NCBI GenBank assembly: GCA_963759125.1
Contig: CAVWXN010000008.1
Span: 310,001-374,000, forward strand
Direction: 5' to 3'
From: JABDQA01 sp963759125
GTDB lineage: Bacteria > Desulfobacterota > Desulfobulbia > Desulfobulbales > Desulfocapsaceae
DNA: 64,000 nucleotides
Part shown: positions 44,767 to 53,945 of the stretch, one piece after another
Layout of the letters: each line of letters begins with the position of its first letter
Numbering within the stretch: the stretch's first letter is position 1
Position numbers and translations under genes: made by a program
The notes under the pieces: generated by a model
What the model was told of the DNA's origin: nothing
The model's input: the letters and a program-made list of their open reading frames with translations, nothing else
Databases searched by the model: none

Positions 44767-45051
44767 ATGAGCAGCGCTGAAAAAATTTTCTCTGTCCTGG
44801 CTATCTGCTATATCACAGGACTGTCAGCTTTGCTGGTCCTCTTGCCCTCGGCTCGCGAGCTTAACTATCTGCTGCCCCTGTCGCTTCTCGGGGTTGGTGT
44901 CAACGTCGGTCTGCTGTATGTGGTTTTCAAAGATATTTTCAGCCGTTCGTTCTCCTCTTCCGGGGTAAAATATTTCTGGGTTATCATCATCTTCATTTTC
45001 CTGCCTGCCATCATCATCTATCTCCCCAGACACGGGTTCAGGAAAAGATAA
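44767..45051 (+). CDS. Small membrane protein of unknown function
   Basis: The 94-residue protein has three hydrophobic segments (about residues 7-27, 34-55 and 68-88) and a basic C-terminus (PRHGFRKR). No family was recognised. It begins 26 bases after the RNase D gene and may share its transcript. Confidence 0.6.
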   Translation: MSSAEKIFSVLAICYITGLSALLVLLPSARELNYLLPLSLLGVGVNVGLLYVVFKDIFSRSFSSSGVKYFWVIIIFIFLPAIIIYLPRHGFRKR

Positions 45052-45091
45052 GCAGCCGATTCAACGATTTTTCCGTCCGGCTGATCCGTTC

Positions 45092-45120
45092 TTGACTTAT
45101 TCATAAAATCGAAGTATTTT
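45092..45120 (+). promoter_or_regulatory. Promoter ahead of ffh leader or small RNA
   Basis: TTGACT (45092-45097) and TATTTT (45115-45120) are 17 bases apart. The start would be near 45127, about 45 bases before the following terminator and 110 bases before ffh. Confidence 0.45.
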
Positions 45121-45169
45121 TGATATCTTTTGATTTTTTATTTCGGCCGTCCCGAAACTTTATTTGAGG

Positions 45170-45195
45170 CAGGCGGATCAACCGCCTGTTTTTTT
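45170..45195 (+). terminator. Intrinsic terminator upstream of ffh
   Basis: A perfect seven-base-pair stem (CAGGCGG / CCGCCTG) with the loop ATCAA is followed by seven T residues. It lies 119 bases after the small membrane protein gene and 40 bases before ffh, with a promoter-like pair between, so it could end the upstream operon, attenuate ffh, or end a short RNA. Confidence 0.75.
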
Positions 45196-45235
45196 AGTTA
45201 TAAGTCGGCAATAAAAGCAGGGAAACAAAAAGCAA

Positions 45236-46588
45236 ATGTTTGAAAACCTGACAGACAGGCTCGAGGGAGTATTCAAAAAACTCCGGGGACATGGTGTTCT
45301 TACCGAGGACAACATCAAGGAAGCGATGCGTGAAGTGCGCATGGCTCTTCTTGAAGCCGATGTCAACTACCGGGTGGCCAAGGACTTCGTCGATACAGTC
45401 ACCGAGAAGGCCGTGGGCCGTGAAGTTTCCCAGAAACTCTCACCAGGCCAGCAGGTTATCAAGATAGTTCACGAGGAACTGGTCGAATTGCTGGGTGGCA
45501 ACACCGAGCATATCCGGCTGGACGGGCATCAACCGGCGGCGATCATGCTGGCCGGACTGCAGGGGTCAGGTAAAACCACCACCTCAGGTAAACTTGCTGC
45601 CCAACTCAAAAAGAAGGGCAGGAAAGTCTATCTGGTTCCGGCCGACGTCTACCGTCCTGCTGCCATCGAGCAGCTACAGGTACTTGGTAATCGCCTCGAT
45701 ATACCTGTTCACCCGTCCACCACGGAACTCAGCCCGGTCGATATCTGCAAACAGGCCGCAGCCGAAGCCCTTGAGAAGAATTATGACACCCTGATCATCG
45801 ATACCGCCGGTCGCCTTCATGTTGATGAAGCGCTGATGGACGAGCTCAAGCAAATTCAGGCTGCCGTGCCCCTGTCCGAAGTACTCTTCGTTGCCGATTC
45901 TATGACCGGCCAGGATGCAGTGACGGTCGCCGACAAGTTCAACCAGGATCTCGAGATCTCAGGCGTAATCCTTACCAAAATGGAAGGTGATGCCCGGGGT
46001 GGTGCTGCTCTTTCCATCAAAAAGGTCACCGGCAAGCCCATTAAATATGTGGGTATGGGTGAAGCACTGGATGCCCTGGAGGTCTTTCATCCCGACCGTA
46101 CCGCCTCCCGTATTCTCGGCATGGGCGATGTGCTTACCCTGATTGAAAAGGCCGAGGAAGTAGTCGACAAGAAAAAGGCTGATAAGATCGCCAGAAAGCT
46201 CAGGCGCAACGAATTTACCCTGGAAGATTTTCTTGATCAGATTCAGCAGATCAAAAAAATGGGCTCACTTGAGCAGATCATGGGCATGGTTCCTGGCATC
46301 AATAAACTGAAACAACTCAAGGATGCCCCCCAGCCCGACGAAAAAGAGCTGGCCAAAACCGAAGCGATCATTCGTTCGATGACCTTTAAGGAACGGAAAA
46401 ATCACAGGATTATCGACGCCAGTCGGCGTCAGCGGATCGCCGCCGGCTCAGGCACATCGGTTGCCGAAGTGAACCGGGTGCTGAAAAGTTATTCGGCAAT
46501 GCTTAAGATGTTGAAAAAAATGAGGGGCAAACCAGGTGTGATGTCTGGGAAAAAAAGAAGAAAAGCCCCCAAGGGAATGCGAAGATAA
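45236..46588 (+). CDS. ffh: Signal recognition particle protein Ffh
   Basis: This GTPase targets nascent membrane proteins to the translocase with 4.5S RNA. The 450-residue protein has the N domain (FENLTDRLEGVFKKLRGHG), the G domain (AGLQGSGKTTTSGKLA, DTAGRLHVDEALMDEL, TKMEGDARGGAALS) and the methionine-rich M domain, ending with a basic tail GKKRRKAPKGMRR. It is followed by rpsP and the trmD-rplS cluster, as in many bacteria. Confidence 0.97.
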   Translation: MFENLTDRLEGVFKKLRGHGVLTEDNIKEAMREVRMALLEADVNYRVAKDFVDTVTEKAVGREVSQKLSPGQQVIKIVHEELVELLGGNTEHIRLDGHQPAAIMLAGLQGSGKTTTSGKLAAQLKKKGRKVYLVPADVYRPAAIEQLQVLGNRLDIPVHPSTTELSPVDICKQAAAEALEKNYDTLIIDTAGRLHVDEALMDELKQIQAAVPLSEVLFVADSMTGQDAVTVADKFNQDLEISGVILTKMEGDARGGAALSIKKVTGKPIKYVGMGEALDALEVFHPDRTASRILGMGDVLTLIEKAEEVVDKKKADKIARKLRRNEFTLEDFLDQIQQIKKMGSLEQIMGMVPGINKLKQLKDAPQPDEKELAKTEAIIRSMTFKERKNHRIIDASRRQRIAAGSGTSVAEVNRVLKSYSAMLKMLKKMRGKPGVMSGKKRRKAPKGMRR

Positions 46589-46642
46589 CGATTTTGTATG
46601 GTGCAGTGAGCCGTACAATTAACACTGGAGGTCAGAAAAATA

Positions 46643-46891
46643 ATGGCAGTTCGAATTAGATTAACAAGACTCGGCAGAAAGAAAAAACCGTTTTACCGTA
46701 TAGTCGTGGCCGACAGCGAGTGCCCTCGCGACGGTAAATTTCTTGATATCCTTGGCACCTACGACCCACTGCAGGATCCTGCCAAGATCGACATCAACGA
46801 CCAGAAGCTGCAAGACTGGCTTGGCAAAGGAGCATTGCCTTCCACCACAGTGAAGAGCTTGATCAAGAAAGCCACGGTGGTTGCCGAATAG
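46643..46891 (+). CDS. rpsP: 30S ribosomal protein S16
   Basis: The 82-residue protein starts MAVRIRLTRLGRKKKPFYRIVV and has DGKFLDILGTYDPL, as in all S16 proteins. It has GGAGG upstream and lies three bases before the KH-domain gene. Confidence 0.97.
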   Translation: MAVRIRLTRLGRKKKPFYRIVVADSECPRDGKFLDILGTYDPLQDPAKIDINDQKLQDWLGKGALPSTTVKSLIKKATVVAE

Positions 46892-46894
46892 ACC

Positions 46895-47125
46895 ATGAAA
46901 GAACTGGTTGCACACATAGCGGAAGCGCTTGTCGATAACCCGGATCAGGTCGAAGTTGTCGAAAACGAAAGCGGTGACATGATCAACATTGAGTTGAAAG
47001 TGGCCCAGGAAGACCTCGGCAAAGTAATCGGCAAACAGGGCCGGACGGCCCGGGCCATGCGCTCGATTCTGTCGGCCTCGGCGGCGCGGGACAACAAGAA
47101 GTCACGGCTCGACATCCTGGAATAG
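46895..47125 (+). CDS. khpA: KH-domain RNA-binding protein KhpA
   Basis: The 76-residue protein is a single KH domain with the GxxG loop in KVIGKQGRTARAMRSIL. It binds RNA and lies between rpsP and rimM, as in most bacteria that carry it. Confidence 0.93.
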   Translation: MKELVAHIAEALVDNPDQVEVVENESGDMINIELKVAQEDLGKVIGKQGRTARAMRSILSASAARDNKKSRLDILE

Positions 47126-47137
47126 CTCCAGCTTGTC

Positions 47138-47677
47138 ATGGCCCAGCAGTACCCTTACCCAACCGAGAAGTATGTTCTTGTCGGCCGGGTGACCAGGTCC
47201 CACGGTCTCAAAGGTGAGATCAAAGTTTTACCGATTCAGGGATCAATCGGTGGATTCAAAAACTACAGCCGTGTTGCCCTCGTAGCAACCGACGGCCGGA
47301 TGACTGACCTGCTTGATATCGTCAGATGGCGCCCTCAGGGCAAACAGATCATCCTGAAACTTGATACCATTGACAGCAAGAGTGAAGCAGACCTGACAGT
47401 AGCCATGGGAGTTCTCTGTGTCCGGCAAGACAGCCCGGAAGCAATAGAAGAAGATTCTGGCAGCAGCCTGGTCGGACTCGAGGTCGTAACGGTCGCAGAC
47501 CTGGTCGTCGGTATCGTCGACAATATCAGTCATACCGGAGCGCATCCGCTATTGATCGTAAAAAATGGGCAGGAAGAAATTCTGATTCCCCTGGTAGACG
47601 AGATGATCGTCGATCGCCAAGAGTCTAGAATTGTTATCGATCCTCCACCTGGGCTGCTCGAAATCAACAAAGCGTAA
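47138..47677 (+). CDS. rimM: 16S rRNA processing protein RimM
   Basis: The 179-residue protein helps mature the 30S subunit. It has VLVGRVTRSHGLKGEIKV in the N-terminal domain and a PRC-barrel C-terminus (SLVGLEVVTVADLVVGIVDN ... ILIPLVDEMIVDRQ). It lies between khpA and trmD. Confidence 0.95.
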   Translation: MAQQYPYPTEKYVLVGRVTRSHGLKGEIKVLPIQGSIGGFKNYSRVALVATDGRMTDLLDIVRWRPQGKQIILKLDTIDSKSEADLTVAMGVLCVRQDSPEAIEEDSGSSLVGLEVVTVADLVVGIVDNISHTGAHPLLIVKNGQEEILIPLVDEMIVDRQESRIVIDPPPGLLEINKA

Positions 47678-47695
47678 TCCATCGGGGTCTTGTTG

Positions 47696-48460
47696 ATGAT
47701 CTTCTCCATTATTTCCATCTTCCCAGCGCTGGTAGAATCATGCCTGCAGGACGGCATCGTTGCCAGGGCAAGAAATCAGGGGAAAATCGAGATAGAAGTG
47801 GTCAATCTTAGGGATTTCACCCATGACCGGCACCGTACCACCGACGATCGTCCCTTTGGCGGCGGTGAAGGAATGGTAATGACCCCGGAACCCCTCAGCC
47901 AGGCGGTAAAGGATAGTGCCCGGGAGCAGGCTCAGAACAAACGGGTCATCCTGCTCAGCCCCCAAGGCCGCAGATTCGATCAGGCGACGGCAGTCGAACT
48001 CGGCCGCGAACAGCAGCTGATTCTGGTATGCGGCCGCTACGAAGGGGTGGACGAGCGGTTCAGGAGAAAGTACGTGGATGACGAGCTGTCGGTCGGAGAT
48101 TTTGTGCTCAGCGGAGGCGAACTACCGGCACTGATGATAGTCGATGCAGTGACCAGGTTGCTGCCTGGAGTACTCGGCTGCTCGGATTCAGCGGCCAACG
48201 ACACCTTCAGCAGGAGTTTGCTGAAGCATCCTCAGTACACCCGTCCTCGCGTGTTTGAGGAACTGGAGGTACCGGAAGTGCTTTTCAGCGGCGACCACAG
48301 CCGAATCGAGAAGTTCCGCTTCCTCGAATCGGTGAAGAGGACCATGGAACGACGACCCGACCTGCTGAAAAAGGCGGTAATCTCCTTCACCAAAAAAGAA
48401 CAAAGGCTGCTCGAGGCTCACGGCCTCAGAATAATTACTGGCAAGGACGAAAAAGGGTAA
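47696..48460 (+). CDS. trmD: tRNA (guanine37-N1)-methyltransferase
   Basis: This SPOUT enzyme makes m1G37 in tRNA, preventing frameshifting. The protein of 254 residues has FSIISIFPALVESC, DDRPFGGGEGMVM, LLSPQGRRFDQ, LVCGRYEGVDERF and the knot SVGDFVLSGGELPAL. The start may be the TTG at 47690 or the ATG at 47696, the latter fitting the family. Confidence 0.96.
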   Translation: MIFSIISIFPALVESCLQDGIVARARNQGKIEIEVVNLRDFTHDRHRTTDDRPFGGGEGMVMTPEPLSQAVKDSAREQAQNKRVILLSPQGRRFDQATAVELGREQQLILVCGRYEGVDERFRRKYVDDELSVGDFVLSGGELPALMIVDAVTRLLPGVLGCSDSAANDTFSRSLLKHPQYTRPRVFEELEVPEVLFSGDHSRIEKFRFLESVKRTMERRPDLLKKAVISFTKKEQRLLEAHGLRIITGKDEKG

Positions 48461-48466
48461 CAGACG

Positions 48467-49050
48467 ATGCCCACCCAAAAGCTCGACCTGGCCATAGCCC
48501 TGCTTCACCACCCGGTGGTGAATAAACTGGGAGAGACGATCGGTTCAGCGGTAACCAACCTCGATCTCCACGATATCAGCAGGGCAGCGAGAACCTATGG
48601 GGTAAGAGACTATTTTGTCGCTACCCCCTACAAGGATCAGCTCGAACTGATAGAAGAAATCACCGAACACTGGCAAAACGGTCACGGAGCTTCGGCGAAC
48701 CCGGCCCGTAAGGAGGCACTGGCCCTGGTCAGACCGGTAGACGGGTTTGAAGCAATCATCCAGGAGTTGGCCCGTAAATTCGAGCAGAAGGTACTGGTGG
48801 TGGCAACCAGCGCCAGACCACAAGCGAATGAAATGGGCTATGAAGCGCTACGAGCCCACATCGCCGGGAACATATCGCCCGTACTGCTGCTTTTTGGGAC
48901 TGCACACGGGCTGGCGCCCGAACTTATGGACAGAGCCGATGCGGTATTGCCGCCGATTGGCACAAAACGTCGGATTACAATCATCTCTCAGTCCGGTCAG
49001 CGGTGTCGATCATACTGGACCGACTGGTAGGTGACAGAAACTATTATTGA
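48467..49050 (+). CDS. RNA methyltransferase (RNMT_2/DUF2168-like), one frameshift
   Basis: The protein of about 190 residues belongs to a SPOUT-like family found between trmD and rplS in several phyla; it starts LDLAIALLHHPVVNKLGETIGSAVTNLDLHDISR and has PVLLLFGTAHGLAPELMDRAD. The conserved ending DYNHLSVRSAVSIILDRL lies in the frame one base back from about position 48965, so one base seems missing there (or two are extra); this is the only break in the window with that sign. As written, the frame ends at 49030; the conserved reading ends at 49050. The RNA substrate is unknown. Confidence 0.82.
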
Positions 49051-49101
49051 ACTTATAAAATAAGAAACGTAAACACATAAACACAGACAAGGGTTACAAT
49101 C

Positions 49102-49452
49102 ATGAATCCGATAATCAACAAAATAGATCAGGAACAGATGCGCTTTGATCATCCCGAATTTCGACCGGGTGACACCGTGAAGGTACACATTCGCATCATC
49201 GAAGGCAGCAAGGAACGTATTCAGATTTTTCAGGGAGTCGTCATCAAGCGGAAACGTGGTGACATGGATGCATCCTACACCGTTCGCAAGGTATCCCACG
49301 GTGTAGGGGTGGAAAAAACCTTTGCTCTGCACAACCCGCGTATTGAAAAAATCGAACTGGTGTCCCGTGGACGGGTCCGGCGCTCTCGCCTCTTTTATCT
49401 GCGCGAACGTCGCGGCAAGGCAGCCCGTATCCGCGAACGCGGTATTCGTTAA
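49102..49452 (+). CDS. rplS: 50S ribosomal protein L19
   Basis: The 116-residue protein has FRPGDTVKVHIRIIEGSKERIQIFQGVVI and ERRGKAARIRER, diagnostic of L19. It is the usual partner after trmD. Confidence 0.97.
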   Translation: MNPIINKIDQEQMRFDHPEFRPGDTVKVHIRIIEGSKERIQIFQGVVIKRKRGDMDASYTVRKVSHGVGVEKTFALHNPRIEKIELVSRGRVRRSRLFYLRERRGKAARIRERGIR

Positions 49453-49521
49453 ATCGATCTCGAGCCTGTTATCGGCCGGTCCTGCCGTTTTAAGACCAAC
49501 CGGGTCCGGCCGACCTAACTG

Positions 49522-50187
49522 ATGAAGCCGTTGCTGTCAGGCAGATTCGACCCCGCCGACACGTTCCGGTTCGAGCGTATGCTCCTGAACAGGGGCTTCA
49601 CGAGAATAGCCGGCACCGATGAGGCGGGCCGCGGGCCTCTCGCAGGTCCGGTGGTGGCCGCATCGGTAATCCTTCCGCCGGGTGCAGATCATACCCCTTT
49701 CCGTGACTCCAAGCAGACAACGCTTTCCCAGCGCTGCAGACTTCGGGATCTTCTCGACAAAATCGGCGCCGACATCGGTATCGGCATCGTCTCTCCCCGC
49801 ACCATAGATAGAATCAACATTCTTCAAGCCTCTCTGCTGGCAATGAAGCAAGCCATTGAAGAACTGAGCAGATCCGGCTCGGAACCGGATTTCATTCTGG
49901 TCGACGGCAATCAGAAAGTGCTGATCACCATCCCTCAGGAAACATTGATCAAGGGAGATACCAGGTCAGCTTCGATTGGAGCCGCCTCAATCGTCGCCAA
50001 ACTTACCAGGGACGAAATAATGGGCAAGTTCCATAACAGCTATCCCGGCTACAATTTTATCGGTAACAAGGGCTATCCGACCAGGGAGCACCGTCAGGCC
50101 ATTCGAGATCTGGGGCCGTGCCCGGTTCACCGCTACACCTTCAGGGGAGTGAGAGAGTTTGTCGAAGAAACGGATAAGTCTCGGTAA
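49522..50187 (+). CDS. rnhB: Ribonuclease HII
   Basis: This enzyme removes ribonucleotides and RNA from DNA hybrids. The 221-residue protein has AGTDEAGRGPLAGPVVAASVIL, RDSKQTTLSQ, FILVDGN and SIGAASIVAKLTRD with the conserved acidic residues. It overlaps the yraN gene by 29 bases. Confidence 0.96.
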   Translation: MKPLLSGRFDPADTFRFERMLLNRGFTRIAGTDEAGRGPLAGPVVAASVILPPGADHTPFRDSKQTTLSQRCRLRDLLDKIGADIGIGIVSPRTIDRINILQASLLAMKQAIEELSRSGSEPDFILVDGNQKVLITIPQETLIKGDTRSASIGAASIVAKLTRDEIMGKFHNSYPGYNFIGNKGYPTREHRQAIRDLGPCPVHRYTFRGVREFVEETDKSR

Positions 50188-50524
50188 ACGAGGTGAAGAT
50201 ATCGCCGTCCAGCATCTTCGGTCCAAAGGTTTTCGCATCGAAGCCAGAAATTATCGGCAGAAAACCGGTGAAATTGATATTATCTGCAAAGACGATGATA
50301 CGTACGTGTTCGTTGAGGTAAAAACCAGGAAACACACCGGATTCGGTCACCCGACGGAGGCTGTTGACAGTCGAAAACAGCGGCAGATCTACCGCACGGC
50401 ACTACTCTATCTGAGCAGCAATAATCTGCTCGACAAACCGGTCCGATTTGATGTAATCGGGGTGCTCTGCGACCAGGCAATCCCGAATATTACCCATATC
50501 ACCGGCGCCTTCGAGGTGCCTTGA
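50159..50524 (+). CDS. yraN: UPF0102 (YraN-family) protein
   Basis: The 121-residue protein has the endonuclease-like core: LGKRGEDIAVQHLRSKGFRI, TGEIDIICKD and VFVEVKTRK (the D-ExK pattern). Its start, a TTG at 50159, lies within rnhB. The family function is not firmly known. Confidence 0.88.
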   Translation: MSKKRISLGKRGEDIAVQHLRSKGFRIEARNYRQKTGEIDIICKDDDTYVFVEVKTRKHTGFGHPTEAVDSRKQRQIYRTALLYLSSNNLLDKPVRFDVIGVLCDQAIPNITHITGAFEVP

Positions 50525-50558
50525 TTACTACCACCAAGCCAGCAAGCGATTTTCAATA

Positions 50559-51592
50559 ATGTTAGATCAGACAAGCGACAGCGCGCCAATAGCCATCACC
50601 ATGGGGTGCCCCGCGTCGATCGGGCCCGAGCTCATCGTAAAATTTCATCTTGCCCGTCCCCGGTCCGAACAGTTTCCGCTTGTCATAATCGGCGACCTAG
50701 AGTGTGCTTGAAAAGATTTGCACTCAGCTCGATCTGACCATCGATATCAGATCCTGGCAACCGGGAATGAAAATAGTCTCCGGCAGCCTCAACGTCTACC
50801 CAGGATCAAATCTCAGACAGGATTCATTCGCTTTCGGATCCCCTACCCCTGAAACCTCGATAGCCATGGCCTCTTACGTGGAAAAAGCGATCGAGCTGTG
50901 TATGGCCGGTCAACTGCGAGCTATCGTCACCTGCCCCATCTCCAAATTCTCGTTGAGCCAGGCGGGCTATGATTTTCCAGGCCATACCGAACTGCTGGCT
51001 CAACGGACTGGGACCCAGGACGTTGCCATGATGCTCACAGGCGACTCGTTGAGAGTCGTACCGGCAACCATTCATTGCTCACTTGCGCAGGTTGTGCAGA
51101 GTTTGAACAGCGAAACCATTACCCGCCAGATAATCCTTACCGAGCGAGCACTGAAAAGTGATTTCAATCTTGAACCGGTCCGCATCGGTGTTGCCGGTCT
51201 CAATCCCCATGCCGGGGAAAACGGCCTGTTCGGCAAGGAAGAGCAGACCATTATTCTACCGGCCATAGAAGAGGCCCGGAAAAACTGCGATCCCCAGCTC
51301 CAGTATCACCGGCCCTTATCCGCCGGACACCATTTTCTACAAAGCTCGAGCTGGAGCGTTCGATGCGGTGGTGGCCATGTACCACGATCAAGGGCTCATC
51401 CCTTTCAAGCTCCTCCACTTTGAGGATGGTGTCAATGTCACCCTGGGACTGCCCATCGTCAGGACCTCGGTCGATCACGGAACCGCTTATGATATTGCCG
51501 GACAGGGTATCGGCAATATCGACAGCCTCAAGTCCGCCGTCCGTCTCGCCCACTTCATGGCCGCAAACCGACAACAACAGTTATCCACCTAA
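50559..51592 (+). CDS. pdxA: 4-hydroxythreonine-4-phosphate dehydrogenase, two frameshifts
   Basis: This enzyme works in pyridoxal phosphate synthesis. Three segments make one protein of about 343 residues: ITMGCPASIGPELIVK at the start; AIVTCPISKFSLSQAGYDFPGHTELLA and VAGLNPHAGENGLFG (metal His) in the middle; MYHDQGLIPFKLLHF and RTSVDHGTAYDIAG (metal His) at the end. Extra bases at 50703 (GDLEVLEKI reads through) and near 51308 (GPYPPDTIFYKARAGAF reads through) split the frame. Key residues are intact, so sequence error is likely. Confidence 0.9.
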
Positions 51593-51606
51593 AAACCGGC
51601 GGGCCC

Positions 51607-52245
51607 ATGGTAGACAAAAGAAAAGGAACCTTTATCGTCTTTGAAGGAATCGACGGAACCGGTAAATCCACCCAGCTAGATCGACTTGCTGATGTTCTCC
51701 GGCGTGCAGGCCACGAGGTCATAGTAACGCGGGAGCCGACCGAGGGGGTCTACGGCAGACAGATCAGAGCGCTCTATCAAAATCGCCACACGGTATCCGT
51801 CGACGAAGAGCTCGATCTGTTTATTAAAGATCGCCGCGATCACATCGATAATCTTATAATCCCCTCGCTGGCAGCGGCAAAAATTGTTCTCTGTGACCGC
51901 TACTACCTGTCCACCGCCGCCTACCAGGGAGCAGCGGGATGTAACCCCGATCAGATCATAGCCCGGCATGATTTTGCCCCTGAGCCTGACCTGGCAATCA
52001 TCATCGAGGTCGATCCCCGGATCTGTATCACAAGAATCACGGAAAAACGAGGTGATCTGCTCAACGATTTTGAACAGTTGGAGAGTTTGAAAAAAGTCGA
52101 TAGTATTTTCAAGGAGATGGACTTACCGTATATTGAGCGAATTGACGGGTCGGCATCCGAAGATCAGGTTCACCAACAGGTGGTGCGGCTGATCGACAGA
52201 CTGCTGCCCCACTTAACTCTCTCAGACACCTCGGAGCCTCAGTGA
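51607..52245 (+). CDS. tmk: Thymidylate kinase
   Basis: This enzyme makes dTDP from dTMP. The 212-residue protein has the P-loop FEGIDGTGKSTQ, the DR[YH] motif in LCDRYYLSTAAYQGA and a LID region near TREPTEGVYGRQIR. It overlaps the next gene by four bases. Confidence 0.96.
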   Translation: MVDKRKGTFIVFEGIDGTGKSTQLDRLADVLRRAGHEVIVTREPTEGVYGRQIRALYQNRHTVSVDEELDLFIKDRRDHIDNLIIPSLAAAKIVLCDRYYLSTAAYQGAAGCNPDQIIARHDFAPEPDLAIIIEVDPRICITRITEKRGDLLNDFEQLESLKKVDSIFKEMDLPYIERIDGSASEDQVHQQVVRLIDRLLPHLTLSDTSEPQ

Positions 52246-53945
52246 TATTAGGCCGATTTAACACCACACGGGCAGTGCTGCTGCTCACCCTGCTGCTTTC
52301 CAGCTGCGCCTCCACAGGCAACCGGATCAGCTCTGAAGATTCTCCACCGTCCGACAACCGCGACCTCTCCTGTTCCTACTTTTATTTTCTCTGGGGGACC
52401 CACGCAGAATATGAGAAGAATTTTGATGAAGCGGTCGACGCCTATGAAAAAGCCCTGGTCTGCGACCCATCCGCTCTCTACATCAAACACAAACTTCCGC
52501 TAGTGCACCTGAAAAAAGGCGACACCTCAGGTACCATCGAACTTCTGGAAGAAAACATAGAAAACGATCCCCGGGACAGTGCCAGCAGGAAGCTGCTGGC
52601 CGGCCTGCTGGTTCAGCAGAAGAAGATCGACCAGGCAATCGACCAGTACGAAACAATCCTCTCCTACGATCCGGAAAACGAGCAGGTCCTGCTTCGGCTT
52701 GGCGTTCTGCTTGAGCAGGTGGGTAAACCGCAAAAGGCGCAACGGACACTGAAAAAACTTATCTCGGTCAACCCCCAGAGTTATTTCGCCTATCTGGCCC
52801 TCGCCCGAATGAGCACTTCACCAGATGAAACCCGGCGCTACTATCTGAAAACGCTTGAACTCAACTGGTCCACCGAGCTTGCCTACGAGGTGGCTCAGTT
52901 TCATATCGAGCAAAAATCCTACGACCCGGCCATTGACATCCTGCGGGAGATTCTGGCTCAGGATGGCTCCCAGGAGCAGGCGCGGCTGCTTATCGTTCAA
53001 TCCCTTCTCGGATCAGATCGGGAAGAAGAGGCCATCGTCGAACTCAGTCTCATCCCCAGGTATCGCAACTCGCCGGTCCAGCTCTCCCTGGCGCTTGGCA
53101 AACTTTATGTACGCCTCGAACAATACGATGAGGCCATTGCCCACCTGACGGCAGTGCTGGAAGGACGGAATAACGGCTCCGCCCGATATCTGCTTGGTGT
53201 CTTGTACTCAGACCAGGAGCGCTTTGCCGAATCACTGGAAGTCCTGCAGGGTATCGAAGATGACCAGGAGGAATTCGAAGACGCCGTTTTTTTGAGATCG
53301 CGCCTTCTCCACCAGCAGGAAAAAACAGAACAGGCCCTGGAGATGCTCAACGGTTACCTCGAGGTCCCCTCCACCCGCAGACCACTTTTTTACATTATGG
53401 CTGCGTCGCTCTATAGGGACAGCGGGCAAATGGAAAAAGCAAGCACCGTTCTGGCCTCAGGTTATTCTATCTATCCGGACAATGAGCGTCTACTTTTTGA
53501 ATACGGCCTGCAGCTCGAACGGACCGATCAACTCGACAAGGCCATCGGCGTCATGGAAGAATTGATTCTCATCAATCCGGATCATGCCGAAGCCCTGAAT
53601 TTTGTCGGTTATTCATGGGCCGACACCGATCGTCAACTGGATCGAGCTTTGACCTATATTGAGCGAGCCATGGAGCTCAAACCGGGGAACGGCTATATCC
53701 AGGACAGCCTCGGTTGGGTGTATTTCAAGCTCGGCAACCTCGAGAGGGCCAGAGCGGAGCTTCTATCCGCCTTGAAATTGCTGCCCGACGACCCCTACCT
53801 GCATGATCATCTTGGAGATGTCTATCGGGCACTGGGCCAGAATACCAAGGCAATCCGATCATATAAAGAAGCACTCAAATACTTCGATGATCAGGCTAAG
53901 AAAGAAAAAGTCGAAAAAAAAATCGATGCTCTCCGGAAGAACTAG
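52242..53945 (+). CDS. TPR-repeat lipoprotein
   Basis: The 567-residue protein has a lipobox (LLLTLLLSSC; Cys near residue 22) and at least ten TPR or TPR-like repeats, for example FDEAVDAYEKALVCDPSALY at the start and LGQNTKAIRSYKEALKYFDD at the end. It is probably a periplasmic scaffold on a membrane. The arrangement tmk-TPR-LolB-like suggests an outer-membrane lipoprotein or peptidoglycan role, but no direct function is known. Confidence 0.85.
   Translation: MILGRFNTTRAVLLLTLLLSSCASTGNRISSEDSPPSDNRDLSCSYFYFLWGTHAEYEKNFDEAVDAYEKALVCDPSALYIKHKLPLVHLKKGDTSGTIELLEENIENDPRDSASRKLLAGLLVQQKKIDQAIDQYETILSYDPENEQVLLRLGVLLEQVGKPQKAQRTLKKLISVNPQSYFAYLALARMSTSPDETRRYYLKTLELNWSTELAYEVAQFHIEQKSYDPAIDILREILAQDGSQEQARLLIVQSLLGSDREEEAIVELSLIPRYRNSPVQLSLALGKLYVRLEQYDEAIAHLTAVLEGRNNGSARYLLGVLYSDQERFAESLEVLQGIEDDQEEFEDAVFLRSRLLHQQEKTEQALEMLNGYLEVPSTRRPLFYIMAASLYRDSGQMEKASTVLASGYSIYPDNERLLFEYGLQLERTDQLDKAIGVMEELILINPDHAEALNFVGYSWADTDRQLDRALTYIERAMELKPGNGYIQDSLGWVYFKLGNLERARAELLSALKLLPDDPYLHDHLGDVYRALGQNTKAIRSYKEALKYFDDQAKKEKVEKKIDALRKN

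Noticed and set aside
50703..50720. TGA in pdxA and fabG as selenocysteine
   Set aside because: The frame also changes at these places and the residues are not in redox sites, so Sec insertion would not restore the proteins.
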